A DNA stretch of 64,000 nt from Adiantum capillus-veneris (GCA_014529385.2 CM043961.1:13309978-13373977); one strand, 5' to 3'; shown: positions 33,950 through 46,112, numbered from the stretch's first letter. The notes: generated from the sequence alone by a model not told the origin. Numbers and translations: made by a program.

Positions 33950-34660
33950 GGAGCTTTAATAAAGGCAAAGAAAGATAAAAGTGTGCGATTGTATGGATTG
34001 AAGTCTCACGATTGGTGCAAGATGCTATAGGTAATTCTTCAATGTTTATGGTGTTCCCTCACTTAGTTTAAATCTTGAATGTTGTGTATGAATAAAATAA
34101 TATCTTTTCTTAATCTTTTGACATTGTAGTTCATTTTGCACATGAGTATGTGCACATGTGGGGAGAAAAAAGTGAGGAAAACTATTTTCAAACTTGACAA
34201 GTTAGTAAGGTACATCATAGCTATATTCCAGTAAGCTATTCTATATACACTACAACATGCACTTAGTGTACTCTTGTGTGCTATCTGGTAGAATTGTGAG
34301 CTTGAAACAAATTGAAATAGATGCCATCCCTGCTATTCAAACGCTTGTCATGAAAACAGTGTGTGCCATTGAGGATGCATTTACTTGATTCGTTCTTGTT
34401 AGTCAAATGCACCTCCTTGCTCATGTGATTGAGGAAATAGCTATTTGTGGAGTAGTACATACATAATGGATGTTTTTTTTAAAGAGAGGTTTTTAAAAAC
34501 TCTCCAAGATTTTTTGCGACTACGGGTCCATTTAAAGGTATGCATGGCAGCCAAAGCATGGAATGTGCAAGAGGAATTTGTATTTATGTCAGAGATTTTT
34601 GCACAGAAGGTGAATCTCCAAAGCCCAAGGGTAAGTTTAATTTTACCAGAGTCCATCCTA
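33950..34660 (+). pseudogene. CACTA-like transposase fossil (DUF4218 region)
   Basis: Scattered frames resemble the DUF4218 domain that accompanies the TNP2 transposase of plant CACTA (En/Spm) elements. 'LYGLKSHDWCKML' near 33990-34030 matches the family's 'lKSHDch.l' motif. 'LKQIEIDAIPAIQTLVMKT' near 34300-34360 fits the Leu-rich helix that follows. 'MHLLAHVIEEIAICGVVHT' near 34408-34465 matches 'mvHL..hl..Ei...Gpv', and the next words 'FLERFLKTLQDFLR' match 'ERymk.lK.yvr'. Stops, frameshifts and a missing catalytic region show a dead element. Terminal CACTA repeats were not found. Confidence 0.65.
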
Positions 34661-35194
34661 ATTTAGTAGCTTCAAATTAGCAGGTAGACTCTAGCCCAAG
34701 TCAGCTTTCTAGAGCCTCCAAAGGATAGTGCAAAGGTCTAGTACATGGGTTGAGTAACTTGAAGGTAATTCTATGGTTTTAAATTAATGGAAGAAAAAAG
34801 GAAAGGACTAAGGTTAAATCGGTCCTACCATATTTAGAAAGTTGACTCTAGTTCTTCTCTTCTAAGGCTGGCGAGGCTACATGTCCAAAGTAGCTCACAG
34901 TTGCTTTATGGAAAGTTGGACAGTGTGTGTTTGTGTGTGTGTGTGTGTGTACACTTGCCAAGACAAGTCAAAAGAGAAGGGGGCGGCAAGTTTTTTTCAA
35001 TATAGCAAGAAGGGACAAGTGTTAGACCAGGCACTAGTTGCATTTTAAGTGCTTACTTTTCATTGGTCTATATGGTAAGCATTCCATATGAAATTAGCAA
35101 GTGTGCAAGAGAGAAAAAGAGAGGGGATCATGGTGTTTTCTCGCATGCTCTCTTATTCTCTCACACTCTCTCAAGTTTCCATTGTGGTCAAGAA

Positions 35195-35228
<34 letters not shown>

Positions 35229-37187
35229 TTCCTCTCTCTCTCTCTCTCTCAGGAGCTCACGGGATGGTCTCTATCCTCAAGCTCTTGGCTATGGATGCAA
35301 ATCCAAGCAAGAAGAATTCATGAAAGTTCATCTTCTTATTCTTCTCTATTTTTCTAGCTATGCTAAGAGAGTTCCCATGGAGTAATCATATACAAAATAC
35401 TATTTTTTTTAATAAAGAAATACTTCTTTTCACCCTCATCTACCTCTTACTTGGTAGTTCTTTCTCCCCGTTGGCTTGGGAAAGAGGATTTGTCATAATA
35501 ACTAATATCTAATTCTCCTAAATGAGTTTCTCATGTTAAACTAATCATTTAATATGGGGAAGTACCAGGGGAGAAAAAGCTAGATTATTGGTAAGGCTAG
35601 CAGATTGGTCACACTAGGGATCCAAAGGAGGGAAAATAGGGATCCAAAGGGGGATCATCTGTAGAAGAGAAATGTGCAAGCAATGGGCTTCAAAGACCTT
35701 AGATTCAGCCCATTAAGACTTCCAAAATGCTAAGGTTCCAAATTTCAAAGGGTAACTCCAATGGTCAAACCTTAGGAGAATTGGATGCTTTGTAAGTGTA
35801 CACAAAGTCTTCCTAGATCCCTACATAGGAGGGGGCGAGCCCTTTTAGTAGGGAATGAGAGAGAAACACACGCACACTCACTCTTGCAAGCCCTTTACAC
35901 AAAGGTAATAGGGGACACATGTCAGCTCCCTAGTCTAGTTGCGCCCAAGGTGCACTCAAATCCTATTGGATAGCCATAGAGGTGGACGAATGAGAATTAG
36001 GCTAGAGTACATTTAGTTTAGTTCATTTTAAAACACTTGATAAAAGAACCAATAGGAATTAAGCTCTCTATAAGACTATTGGACAGTCTCCCAAGGGGTC
36101 CAATGAGCATTCAACAGCCCAATGGCTTGCCTGTTTCCTATTGGCCAGAAGACAAAGGGGTCCAATGAGATTTTAATTGCAATATTCAATTTTTTAAAGA
36201 TCTCACAAAAGGGGAAAGGGGGACACATGTCACAAGGCTATCACTTATGCTTCTCAATTATGATTGGATAAGCATTGTAGGGTCCAATGGGGTGCCACAC
36301 ATGAGTAAATTGCAAGAGGGGTCGACCAAGAGAGAGAGGGGGGGCTAATTTTGGCAAGGCATTAACACACACACTTTAAAAATCTCATGTGTGAAGCAAG
36401 AAGACTCTCTCTCTCTCCTTCTCAAGCTTTAATAGAAAGCTCTTCATCTACTCCAAGCTTGTGAGAAGGGAGGCTTACACCAACAACTTTTGGCTTTGTG
36501 ATGCAAATCCAACCAAGAGACAAGCTTCAATGCATGCTCATCTCCTCTACCATGCTAATTACTAAGCTATGCTAAGCTATTATGAGTGATTATAAGAGAG
36601 ATATACTTCTTTCTCATAAGACTACTCCTTCTTCCTCTCAATATACTCTCATACCCCGCTAGCTCTCACCATCTTTGAAGGTGTGTGAGGTCTTGGGTTT
36701 GAGACCATGAGGGAATTGATGTTGTGTTTTATAAGTGTGTGCATGGTGCTTGAAGCTTCCATCTTCATTGCACCAGCAAGTTATTGAAGGAACACAAAGT
36801 ATTGTATTGTAAAATGTCTCCCTTGATGGGGAAAACCTATAATAAATAGCCTTTTGGAAAGGGGACCAGCTCCATGTAAATCCGGTCCTCAATTTTTGTC
36901 AATAGCTTAATTTCTCTCTCTTTTGAAGTATTGTTCATGCCTATCTAACTAGGTGTTATGCTTTTTATTGCTCTCTCCATCCAAGCACTATTGAGCTATT
37001 AGAAGCTTGACAAGAGCCGGTACTATTTTGGTGTTGAAAGACATTCTCTTCTATTCCTTGAAATTAATGATATTCAAGCCACGGGTACAGGAGATTGAGT
37101 GCTTTTCTAAAGGGGTAAATAGGAGTAGCAACTAGGGCTTGAAGTGCCAAAGTACACCTAAAAAAGTTACACCTAAAAGATGTTAGA
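34661..37187 (+). other. Probable 5' LTR and leader of gypsy-B, boundaries unclear
   Basis: This is the region immediately before the gypsy-B gag start. It holds a GT tract (34923-34950), a C31 run (35198-35228), a TATA-like 'cctataataaatag' (36836-36849) and 'ggaccagctccatgtaaatc' nearby, reminiscent of U3/R of other LTRs here. No primer site or matching 3' LTR was seen because the element's 3' end is lost. Confidence 0.35.
35268..36620 (+). repeat. Two diverged direct copies about 1.2 kb apart
   Basis: 35268-35420 and 36465-36620 share 'gatgcaaatccaa', 'tctagctatgctaag'-like words and flanking CT runs in the same order. They may be parts of one internally duplicated LTR. Confidence 0.5.
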
Positions 37188-37241
37188 ATGGCTGACAATA
37201 GTAAAGAGAGTGAAATTAGTGTTGATAGCTTTTATTTTGCT
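37188..37241 (+). pseudogene. gypsy-B gag, first 18 codons
   Basis: Starts at ATG 37188 ('MADNSKESEISVDSFYFA') and ends in the ttgct target site. The reading frame resumes without shift at 46118, beyond LTR-A and its duplicated ttgct, which shows that this is the separated N-terminus of the gag at 46-47 kb. Confidence 0.8.
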
Positions 37242-37475
37242 TGTGCACGTCTATCGCAGGTGTCAATGCAAGGAACTTGCCGATACACTGTGTGCGAGCC
37301 ACAAATGGCTCCAAGCACGTAACTAGTCTAAACTAGTAAGCTCAAAGATGGCGATGGTGTGTCACTCACCGCTCTACGCTTGCTGTCATGGAGGATTCCT
37401 CGCCGCGAAGAAGAAGGAGCCACCATCGCTGCGCTACGCTCAACCGCTTCGCCACCGCCGTGTTGTCGTCGCAAT

Positions 37476-37527
<52 letters not shown>

Positions 37528-37542
37528 CCCCCCCCCCCCCCT

Positions 37543-37621
<79 letters not shown>

Positions 37622-37871
37622 GGAGATGAAGAAGAAGAAGAGGAAGATGGAGCAAGAGCACTCTTCAATTGTACAAATGAGAGAATGAGTGAATTTTAGG
37701 TTTAGTTGGCTTTTATATGAGCTCGCCCCATTCACACTTGGGAGCCCATGCTTAGCCAACTAATCCTTTGAATGTTCCAGTTGGAGTGCGCCTCTCATCG
37801 GTGATCACTCTTACCCATTTCCTATTGGACCAACAAGTCCGGTACCTGACTAATGTGCGTGAGGGTTAACA
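37242..37871 (-). repeat. LTR-A 3' LTR (630 bp)
   Basis: Minus strand TGTTAACCCTCACGCAC to GTGCACA. It contains a compound microsatellite (CT)n C17 (CT)n (CA)n at 37481-37620, much longer than in the 5' LTR, and lacks about 40 bp present there near 46045-46090. Confidence 0.92.
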
Positions 37872-37883
37872 TGCCCCCCTTCC
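37872..37883 (-). promoter_or_regulatory. LTR-A polypurine tract
   Basis: Minus strand GGAAGGGGGGCA directly before the TGTTAACC start of the 3' LTR. Confidence 0.75.
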
Positions 37884-39491
37884 TAATGTAGATTCCATCC
37901 TCGGAAGCTATTGAGTTGAAGCTCTCTCGTCGAGGTGGAAGAGCATTTGAGATGACTGTCCTTAGCCTTCTTCAGTCAGTGCAAAATCAAACAACATTGG
38001 CACAGTAATTGCATTCTCATATACAATTAAAAATCATATGCAATTGTAGGCAGACAATTTGATTGGTAACAAAATTTTAAACCATTTGTCAGTAATAAAC
38101 ATTAAATTGCAATATAATCAAATGCATAAATAGTTGTAAAGGTAAAAAATTAAACAAGTCTCGGGTCTCTAATTTAACAGCCAAAAGGCACTAAAGATTG
38201 ACTATTAATACCATGGGCAAGCTTCTCATTTTCTCTGGTCAATTAAGTCGTTTAATCACGAGAGTCAAGTATTTCATGTTCGAGGGCTGACTAGAGGCTA
38301 TACCTAGAAGACCTTGTAGTTAAGCTACGATAAAAGGAATTTCTCATGAAATCATCGCCTGAGTGATTTACTTTTCTTTAACCCCCTAAAATCTTTTCAC
38401 ATTGTTTCAATTTTGATGTATGTGCTTATTTTGTATGCCTTGGGTTTTTTGCTTTTCAAGGAAAAGCACCCACACTGGAAACCTCTAGGGCTCTAGTACC
38501 ATAGGCGATACATGTGAGTGAAGTACCAAATCAAGTTGAGATTTTGCTTCCAGCTTAAGATTTTACATTGTGGCACTTTGATTTTTTTTTGTTTGTTTTC
38601 AGCGTTTTTATTTTGTAACTTTGGGGGTCATATAATAGTGTTACCCTCCCCAGACTCATCGCACTAGTAAACTCCCTTTATAATACTTAAGCTAAAGGTC
38701 AATAGAGACTAAGCCCACTAGAAAACCCTAGTACATTGCACACAATGCTGCCTAAATTGGATTAAGAACCTAAGTAACCATAGATTATTAGGAAGGCATT
38801 CCCCATGGTATTAAGAGAAGATCTCTAACGTCTAACTTGGTCAAACTAGCTTAGTCGGACTGCTTGATTTTTAAACCAAGACAAGTGATTATGACAAAAA
38901 ATTACATTGACTTTAATGTTTGATACTAACCAAATGCGTTGGATATTATGCTACCAATCACAATTAAAGCAGACAAACATGGATGCAAAAAGATAAGGGG
39001 CAATGCTAATGGATAAGAAACACCTGTTTGTGTTGATGATCGCACTTGATTTCAAGAGTGAACGAGAGAAAGATCCCATGAAGTTCCAAATCCTAACAAC
39101 AACAACACATTCCTGTACACACTAGGAAACACAAGAATACCTCTAGAAGGCACATCAATGGGAAGAAAGAACTTTGCTAATCACTAAACTCTAAAACAGA
39201 AACACTCCTATCGTACTAATCTTACCTACCCTCCATCACTCGAGTGATGAGGATCAAAGGTGTTTGATCATATCGGATGTGAATATTTAGGTCTGGGTCA
39301 ATGTTTTGACTTTTATTGTGCACACTTGTTTGCTAATTGCTCTTGCTCTTTACTTTTTTTCTTTTTTTGTGAGTATAAGGCTTTATATATACATTCCCTA
39401 AGATTGGTGATTGAGAGGTCAGGGAAAGAAGGTTGAGAGGGAGTGAGTGAATGATGACTGTCAGCAAACACTCCCCCCTTCCTTGGGTAGA
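37884..39491. other. Non-coding 3' part of LTR-A
   Basis: About 1.6 kb without recognised genes. On the minus strand a second purine tract (39472-39487) is followed by TGTTTGCTGACAGTC, an LTR-like opening, and near 38488-38503 there is 'tatggtactagagccc', similar to an initiator tRNA-Met primer site. An LTR remnant of another family may lie between (about 38504-39471). Confidence 0.35.
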
Positions 39492-40473
39492 TTATACCGT
39501 TTGAAATGTGTTTGTCACCCTTTGAAACCAATTGTTCCAGTTGGTAATAGGTGATGATTTTTTCCAGTAGTTTTCTATTACCTTAGGTGCCTTGCCGAGT
39601 TGCAAGGGTGGTAAGGTACTCTCCCAGGATCGAACTTGAAGTGGTTCATCAGGTGATTGTTGAACGCTGGGAGGCGTGGATTCCTTTGTAGCTTTATGGA
39701 GGTCCACTATTGTAGGTGGAGGCTGTGGAGAAGCTTTTACCTCTATGGATGCATTACATGAGGAGCTATAAGCTTCATGGGACTCCCCCCTCCCTGAGCT
39801 AGGTGGAACAAATCCTTCTTTCTTCTTTACCCAAACTAGCTCTAGAGCGGGTGTATAGCATTCTATGATTTTTTTTCTTTCTATGATCGTCAATTCGTTT
39901 TGGAGCTACAGGATTGGGTGCACATGGGTCAGGTGACAAATAAGAACACAATCTACGTTTTGGCACCCATATTTGATCATTTCCTTGATAGTAGCCTTGG
40001 GCTTCCAATAGTCGTTTAGAAATCCATCGCCACGTTTCCTTACATTTTTTGGGATGAGTGGGACGTTTCTTACAAGGCTTCTCTTTTTGAGCACTAGCTA
40101 TGGTCGCTAAAGAAGCTTTAGGGACCCACTTGTATGTTTTCTTTGTTATATTAGGATGAGTCTTGTCAGAAGCTATATGCATTGCTTGTAGCATATTTAA
40201 GGGTACGGGCATTTCATCCCCCTCAGGTGTTACCCAGGTCGTCTCCCTATTTCCCCAAGTGTCTATGGTTGCTACTAGGTGGACCCAATCCACATTGTCC
40301 GACTCAGTCATCCCAGGTAGTACATCCATATAAGGAGAATCTTCCCCAACATCAGTGTTTGCTTTACACGTGTAACAATACTGCAATGGGGCCGAGTGAA
40401 CTATGGTGTCAGATCTATGATCAATTATAAACCTGTTTCCTAGGGGATGTGTTCGACCAGTTACAAGATCCAC
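39492..40473 (-). pseudogene. LTR-A 3' ORF with W-P-K repeats
   Basis: Two overlapping minus frames (40473-39799 and 39893-39492) follow the protease directly. Motifs in order: 'TYKWVPKAS', 'ETWRWISKR', 'NDQIWVPKRR', 'LELVWVKKKEG', separated by 20-60 residues rich in Lys and Pro. A shift between the two frames near 39850 breaks the product. The same motif class occurs at 28.7 kb and in gypsy-C, always at or near the 3' end of the coding region. I do not know its function. Confidence 0.6.
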
Positions 40474-41208
40474 TCAAATGACAGAATCTTGGAACTGCAA
40501 GTAGACATGGTTTTTAGACCAGTCATGCACCATTTTTGCTTTCCTCATAAAAGGACATCCTAAGATCATCTCAGATGCCATAGTGTGCTTGGAGAAATCC
40601 ATAACAATGAAGGTAACTCTTATTTTATGTCCAAAGACCTTGATCTTGAGGTCTTCTAGCATCCCAATAGATTTAACAATAGACCCATTGTCCATCTTCA
40701 CTACTATGGTTGTGGTCGCAAGGTGAGGTCTTCCCATAGTTTCCCAAAATTTTTTAGTCACAATGCTAACCCCAGCACCACCATCGAGGATTCCCTTCAC
40801 AGTTAATCCCTTAGTAGTGATTAGTATGGTCGCATTGGATTCATCACCCTCAAAGTATTGTCCCAAATTGTTAACATGTATTTCTATAGCAAGGTTCTCA
40901 TCTAGGTTGGGTTGTGGATCTAAGTGTTCCTCCTCTATTGGCATCTCCCCAGCTCCATCCATCTGTGAAAATTGTGGTAGCCCAAACTTCAGTTCTCCAT
41001 TGAGGAAGGCTCGAAGAGCTGAGACTAGCTCAGGGTCTTTATATAGTTTGGACATGATGGTGGTTCTAACTTCTAAAGACATGAAATCCATCAATTTGGC
41101 AATGTTTAACGGCACCTTTTGGGCTTCAATCCCTTGACGTGGGGAAGATGGGATCTCCATTTCTTCGATAGGATCAGGTAGTCCCTCTGTAAACATTCTT
41201 TCCATCAA
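40474..41208 (-). pseudogene. LTR-A retropepsin (aspartic protease) region
   Basis: 244 open codons; processes the element's polyprotein in the living family. The catalytic loop reads 'VKGILDGGAGVSIVTKKFW', so D-G-G replaces the usual D-[ST]-G; with Gly at that position activity is doubtful. The flap-side and C-terminal part 'MILGCPFMRKAKMVHDWS' matches 'VILGRPFMRQLKMIQDWG' of gypsy-C protease 1, so the two are homologues. It lies after the zinc knuckles and before the W-P-K ORF; no RT follows. Confidence 0.8.
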
Positions 41209-41253
41209 GAAGTGAGTACGCCCACTTTCCCATGACTTTAAGTCACTTTCTTC

Positions 41254-44200
41254 TTAGATGACACTAGGTATTGCTAAGGGTCTATGGACTTGGTGAGGTT
41301 GTTGTTGCGTAGGGGACACGGTGTCTGCAATCTGGATTTGCCTAGGTGCTGGTTCTAGATCCCTTTGGGTATCTTCTACCAAACTCCTTAATTGCTTGAC
41401 TTGCTTGATCTCCTCCGTAGGGTTTGGATAAGTTCCTATCTTCTTCTTGGATCCTGGCCATTGTGGCTCATGAAGATCTTCCTTATTGGTTTCTATCTTA
41501 GTGGTTGTTTTGGTCTCCATGGTTTCACCTGAATCAGAATCCTCTTCAGCGTCGTTCATATATACGGGGTCATCACCAATCCCTATGTTGGTCTTTGAAT
41601 TGGGGTCTGACTTCGTTGCTTTTTGCGATCTCTTCCTTCGTGTTTTCTTCTTTTTCTGAGATTGGGCAATTGATGCCGTGTCTCTTTCCTCAAGAATATA
41701 ATTTTGTTTTTGGAGCATCGATCGTGTGAGTACGTTTACTGGTACCACAGATGTACTTTGTGATGGCTCCTCGATAACCTCAATTAAGTTTAATGGCATG
41801 ATCTTCGGTGCATTTGGATTATTTGGACATTAAGCAGTCAAATGATTTATGCCACATCGATTACACATGAGTATCGGCATTGTAGACGTGCTTGCTTGAT
41901 TGGTTTGCATTAGTGTGGCATTCTTTTGTAGCCTAATAGGACACTCGGCTACAGGATGTGGACCTCCACACTCATAGCATTGAAGAGGTGGTCTCTTAGC
42001 AGTGTAATTGACATTTTGGCCTCTTGCAGCAAGTGCAGATACTTGATAGACAGGTTTGACTTGTCCTCAATAGTCCTCCATGTAGTATTGTGGACTTTCT
42101 TCAAGCACATCCATCCCATAGGCAATAATAGGATCTATATCTTCCTCACAGCCTTCCAAACAAGCAATAGATGACTCACAACCCACTTGATTCACATAAA
42201 TGATTCTTGGATGTGGTGGTTGCGGTCCTAGCACTGGAGGTGGTAAGGGTGTTGTTTGAACAACATTTTGGGTCCTAGGGACCATGTGTTGTGCTGCTTG
42301 TTCAAGAGGTGGGGCGTACATCAATGCTGGCACTCGAGGTGTGTCTGTCCATGCTAAGGTTGGTCTATTGGCCATCGTGCGCTTAAATACTATGCAATAC
42401 TTAGCTTGATGACCATACCTCCCATAGGCATTGCAGTTCCCATTCAATTTTACTCTAAAAGTAGGGCACTCCTGGTACTATGCGGTCCATAGCATATTGA
42501 GCACCATTGTTGCTCCCTTCTTGGATACATATGATTGTTTTGCGGAGCACGATTGCCTCTAAGACTTTCTTGAATAGCCTTGGTGAGATCTGCTAAAGTC
42601 ATCTCAGATATATTTGGCTCCTTAACAATAGGCTTTAGGGTCATTGGTTGATGCCCCGATGCTTGCGAGCTAATAGATTTAGGCTCAACAAACACTCTTT
42701 CTCCTTGAATCATTAAATTATCCTCCAATTGGATCGCATTGGTGGTGACTGCCTCCCAAGTGGTGATACCTCTAATGACTAGGCCATTGTAGATGTCGTA
42801 ATCCCCTAATGAATCTATCAAGAAATTGATTATTATTGAAGCACTCGTTTGGATTACAACGAGAATTCAAATGCTTCAAGCGACTAATAAAGTCTCTCAC
42901 CGACTCTCCTTCCTCTCGTTGGGCTTTCTGGAGCTGAGAGGCTACACCCCAAAGCACTCCCTCTTGTATGTATTCTTTGATGAACAGTCTCCTAAGAGTA
43001 GGGTAAATTGTTTTTTCTTCCACCCTTAGGGTTCTATACCAATCTCCTGCCTTCCCACTTAAGATTAGGCTTAAAGCATTACTCTTATGCAGGTCATTGT
43101 GTTCTCCTAGAGAATCGCATATTTGTTCAAACACTTCGATACGCTTTCTCACATCCCTGTCTCCACTAATTTTTTGTGTGAGCTTGGCTATTTGTACTGC
43201 CTTACTTCTAGGCTCTCTATCAGGCGTGTTATGCATATTCTCAGCAATAGATTGACCGATAGCTTAAGCAAATGTTGCCAAGTCACCTACGTGAGAAGGC
43301 ACCGTGGGTGAAGGTGCTCCAGAGACTACATGTGGAGTAGGTATTGGCATTGGGCTTGACGCATAGGAAGCCCTTGGGTTCCACATTTGGTACGGTGTTG
43401 TGCCATGTGGCAGCCCAAAGTTCATATGGGTGGCCCTGGGCATAGCAAACGTCAGATGTGACATGCTAATGCTAGCCGGTACGGTCCCATGAAAATAAGA
43501 GCTTGGGTGTTGTGGTTGTGGAGCATTGGTAATTGAAACAATGGGAGGGGTAGGGACTACATGAGTACGAGGACCTATGGGTGTATATAATTGGTACACA
43601 CTTTTAGGTACTATTGCAGGCATTGAGCTACCATGTAGCGGTGCTTTACTAACAAATGAGGTCCATGGCGTGTTTCTTGGCATGCCCATCATTGGGGTAG
43701 GCATGGTAGCCGTGGTGTCATCAAGGGAAAGATGAGCTAGACTTGGAAAGGTAAAGCTATCACTTGTGGGCTCAGATTGCACTAAGACCCCTGGCAAAAC
43801 AACATATGGAGGATCCATCGGACTTACCGAGGGAGTCTCCATTTGTGATAAGGTCGGTTGCTTATCCTTCCCTGTATCCAAGAATCTCATGAGACCCGTT
43901 GAAGGTATGTGGATCCCCTTGTTCTGTCTCTCTAGATCAATAACCCTACGGATGATCTCACAAACTCTTTGTTGTTGATCCTCAAGACTAGTAGCACCCG
44001 TTGTCGATTGTAGGACATCTAACCAACCCACGTGATAGGTGTGACTTGTGTATAGGTCACTTAGAGTTTCCGTTTGTAGTTCGTACTCCCAGTTCTCATT
44101 TAGGAATGCTCCATCTAGGCTTGAGGTGCTAGGGGTGTCCTTTGAGCTAGATGCAATGTTGCTCTTTATGGGTTGACCCTTAGTGGTCGCTAATTCTGGA

Positions 44201-44838
44201 GCACTTGATTGCTCTCCTAGCAAAGATATTGACATAGGGGCTTTCGCTTTTAACTCTCTTCGTTGCTTCACCTTGCGTAAGCTCTCGATTTCCTTTTCCC
44301 TAGCCGCAATGATATATCGCTCAACCTCTTGCACTTCGGCAAGGCTTCTACCATCAGGTAATATAACCTCGGAGGAAAATAGCTCTGAAGAGTCAAGGGG
44401 TGCAGTGAATGGAGTATTCACGTGCACATTCTCTAATGATATAGCGTCTACGTTGGTCATGAATGGAAAATTTACTTTCCCACCCCCCTCATTTACATCA
44501 TTAGCTCCATGTTTGGAGCGAGTGGCTCTACTAAAGGTTTCCTTCAAGCGGCTAAGCACGCTCAGCCCGGACCGTGGGCCCATGGCATGCATGTCTTGGC
44601 TTGATCTATCGAGATTAGGCATTGGGAAACCCTCCATGATGTTGTAGTCAGAGGAAGAGTCACTAGCCGCTATGTTCGGGTCTTGGTTTGTACTACTTTG
44701 GGTCCCCGCTGAGGGCCCGGAACCTAAGGTAGGTGGATAATGAGAACTCGCGTAAGTCGAAATTCTCTCTAGTTGCTCCGTCTCTAGCACACGACCAGAG
44801 CGCAAATGCATGAGCCTTTGGCACCCTACAAGCGTCAA
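41254..44838 (-). pseudogene. LTR-A gag with four CCHC-like zinc knuckles
   Basis: The minus-strand start at 44838 opens 524 codons of Pro/Ser/Met-rich sequence, then one TAA (about 43264), then the gag core (43236-42800) with 'LILSGKAGDWYRTL' and 'FIKEYIQEGV'. After a one-base shift near 42805 comes 'ESVRD'-type downstream sequence and a nucleocapsid with knuckles: 'CSICYGPHSTRSC' (needs a shift), 'CNAYGRYGHQAKYC' (second Cys replaced by Tyr), 'CYECGGPHPVAEC', and 'CNRCGINH' broken by a stop. A Lys/Glu-rich tail (41799-41254) precedes the protease. Three or four knuckles are more than the one or two usual in plant gypsy gag. Confidence 0.8.
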
Positions 44839-45510
44839 CGAATAACCTCAAAGATTAACCGCTTACTTTTTTTGGCGTCCGTTTTTACTCGTTTTTTGAT
44901 GTTTTTTAATTTTTTTAATGATCGGTTTTTTTAATTAAAGTGTGTGATAGCTGGAAACGAGCGTATCACTCAAAGGGTTGCGGTGTGCTTTACAACACAA
45001 CGTTCGGTCACCTGAAGCTCCGTTGGTCCTAAAAAAAGTCGATTTTTTGCTACGTGTGAGGCTAAAATATGTAACTTTAAAGGGTGACTGAAAGCCTGAG
45101 CGTGAGCTTGGGCTTGGGTTTGGGTTTGGGAGATATTCCCGATCCTGGTCCTACCTTTAAAATTTTTAATTTTTTTTGTTTTGTTTTGTGGAGATAAGGT
45201 CGTCGCGGTCTGCGCGCGAGCGCACACACACTAATACACCTACTGTTACACACTAACACACTTCATTAGCTCTAACAGATCTACTTCCTACTACTGTACT
45301 TTACGTTACACATAACTAATAACCTTAATACTAACACCTTATCACAGAGAAAACACAGTACCTTTCAAAACCTCATTAACAAAGAAATACACAGTAGCAA
45401 AACAAAATCCTTCTTTTCAACACACACACCTTCCTTCCCTACCTTTCCGACAATTGAAATTGCACCACAAAGAAGCACAGAGTGCCGCTCAAGCTTAGTG
45501 TATGGCATTT

Positions 45511-45527
45511 CCCCGGCAATGGCACCA
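45511..45527 (-). promoter_or_regulatory. LTR-A primer binding site
   Basis: Minus strand TGGTGCCATTGCCGGGG, close to the tRNA-Asp-type site TGGCGCCGTTGCCGGGG of plant gypsy elements (two differences), four bases from the LTR end. Confidence 0.75.
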
Positions 45528-45531
45528 AAAA

Positions 45532-46112
45532 TGTGCGCATCTGTCGCACGTGTCAATGCAAGGAACTTGCCGATACACTATGTGAGCCACAAATGGCTCC
45601 AAGCATGCAACTAGCCTAAACTAGTAGCTTAAAGATGGCGATGTTGTGTCACTCACCGCTCTACGCTTGCTGTTATGGAGGATTCCTCGTCGTGAAGAAG
45701 AAGGAGCCGCCGCTACGCCGCGCTCAACCGCTTTGCTGTGGTCGTGCCTTCGTCGCAAATGCTCGATCGCACTCTCTCTCTCTCTCACGCATACAAACGC
45801 GCACACACACACACACACACAAGGAGATGAAGAAGAAGAAGATGGAGATGGAGCAAGAGCAATCTTCAATTGCACAAATGAGAGAATGAGTGAATTTTAG
45901 GTTTAGTTGACTTTTATATGAGCTCGCCCCATTCACACTTGGGCACCCATGCTTAGCCAACTAATCCCTTGAATGTTCCAATTAGAGTGGGCCTCTCATC
46001 GGCGATCACTCTTACCCTTTTCCTATTGGACTGACAAGCCCGGTACCTGGCTCTACCAAATAAATAATACGACGTCCGTCTTAGGTGATAGGAATGTGCG
46101 TGAGGGTTAACA
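45532..46112 (-). repeat. LTR-A 5' LTR (581 bp)
   Basis: Same sequence as 37242-37871 apart from shorter CT/CA tracts (45774-45822) and about 40 extra bases near 46045-46090. Ends are TGTTAACC and GCGCACA on the minus strand. Confidence 0.92.

Larger units (their letters stand above)
37242..46112 (-). mobile_element. LTR-A: gag-protease-only LTR retrotransposon
   Basis: LTRs at 45532-46112 (5') and 37242-37871 (3'), perfect duplication ttgct at 37237-37241 and 46113-46117, primer site at 45511-45527 and purine tract at 37872-37883. Coding (minus): a long gag with up to four zinc knuckles, a retropepsin, then W-P-K repeat ORFs. No RT, RNase H or integrase was found in the 7.7-kb interior, so it looks non-autonomous or internally deleted. 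It sits inside the gag of gypsy-B. Confidence 0.9.

Noticed and set aside
43766-44647. Plus-strand frames opposite LTR-A gag
   Set aside because: Shadows of the long minus-strand gag frame.
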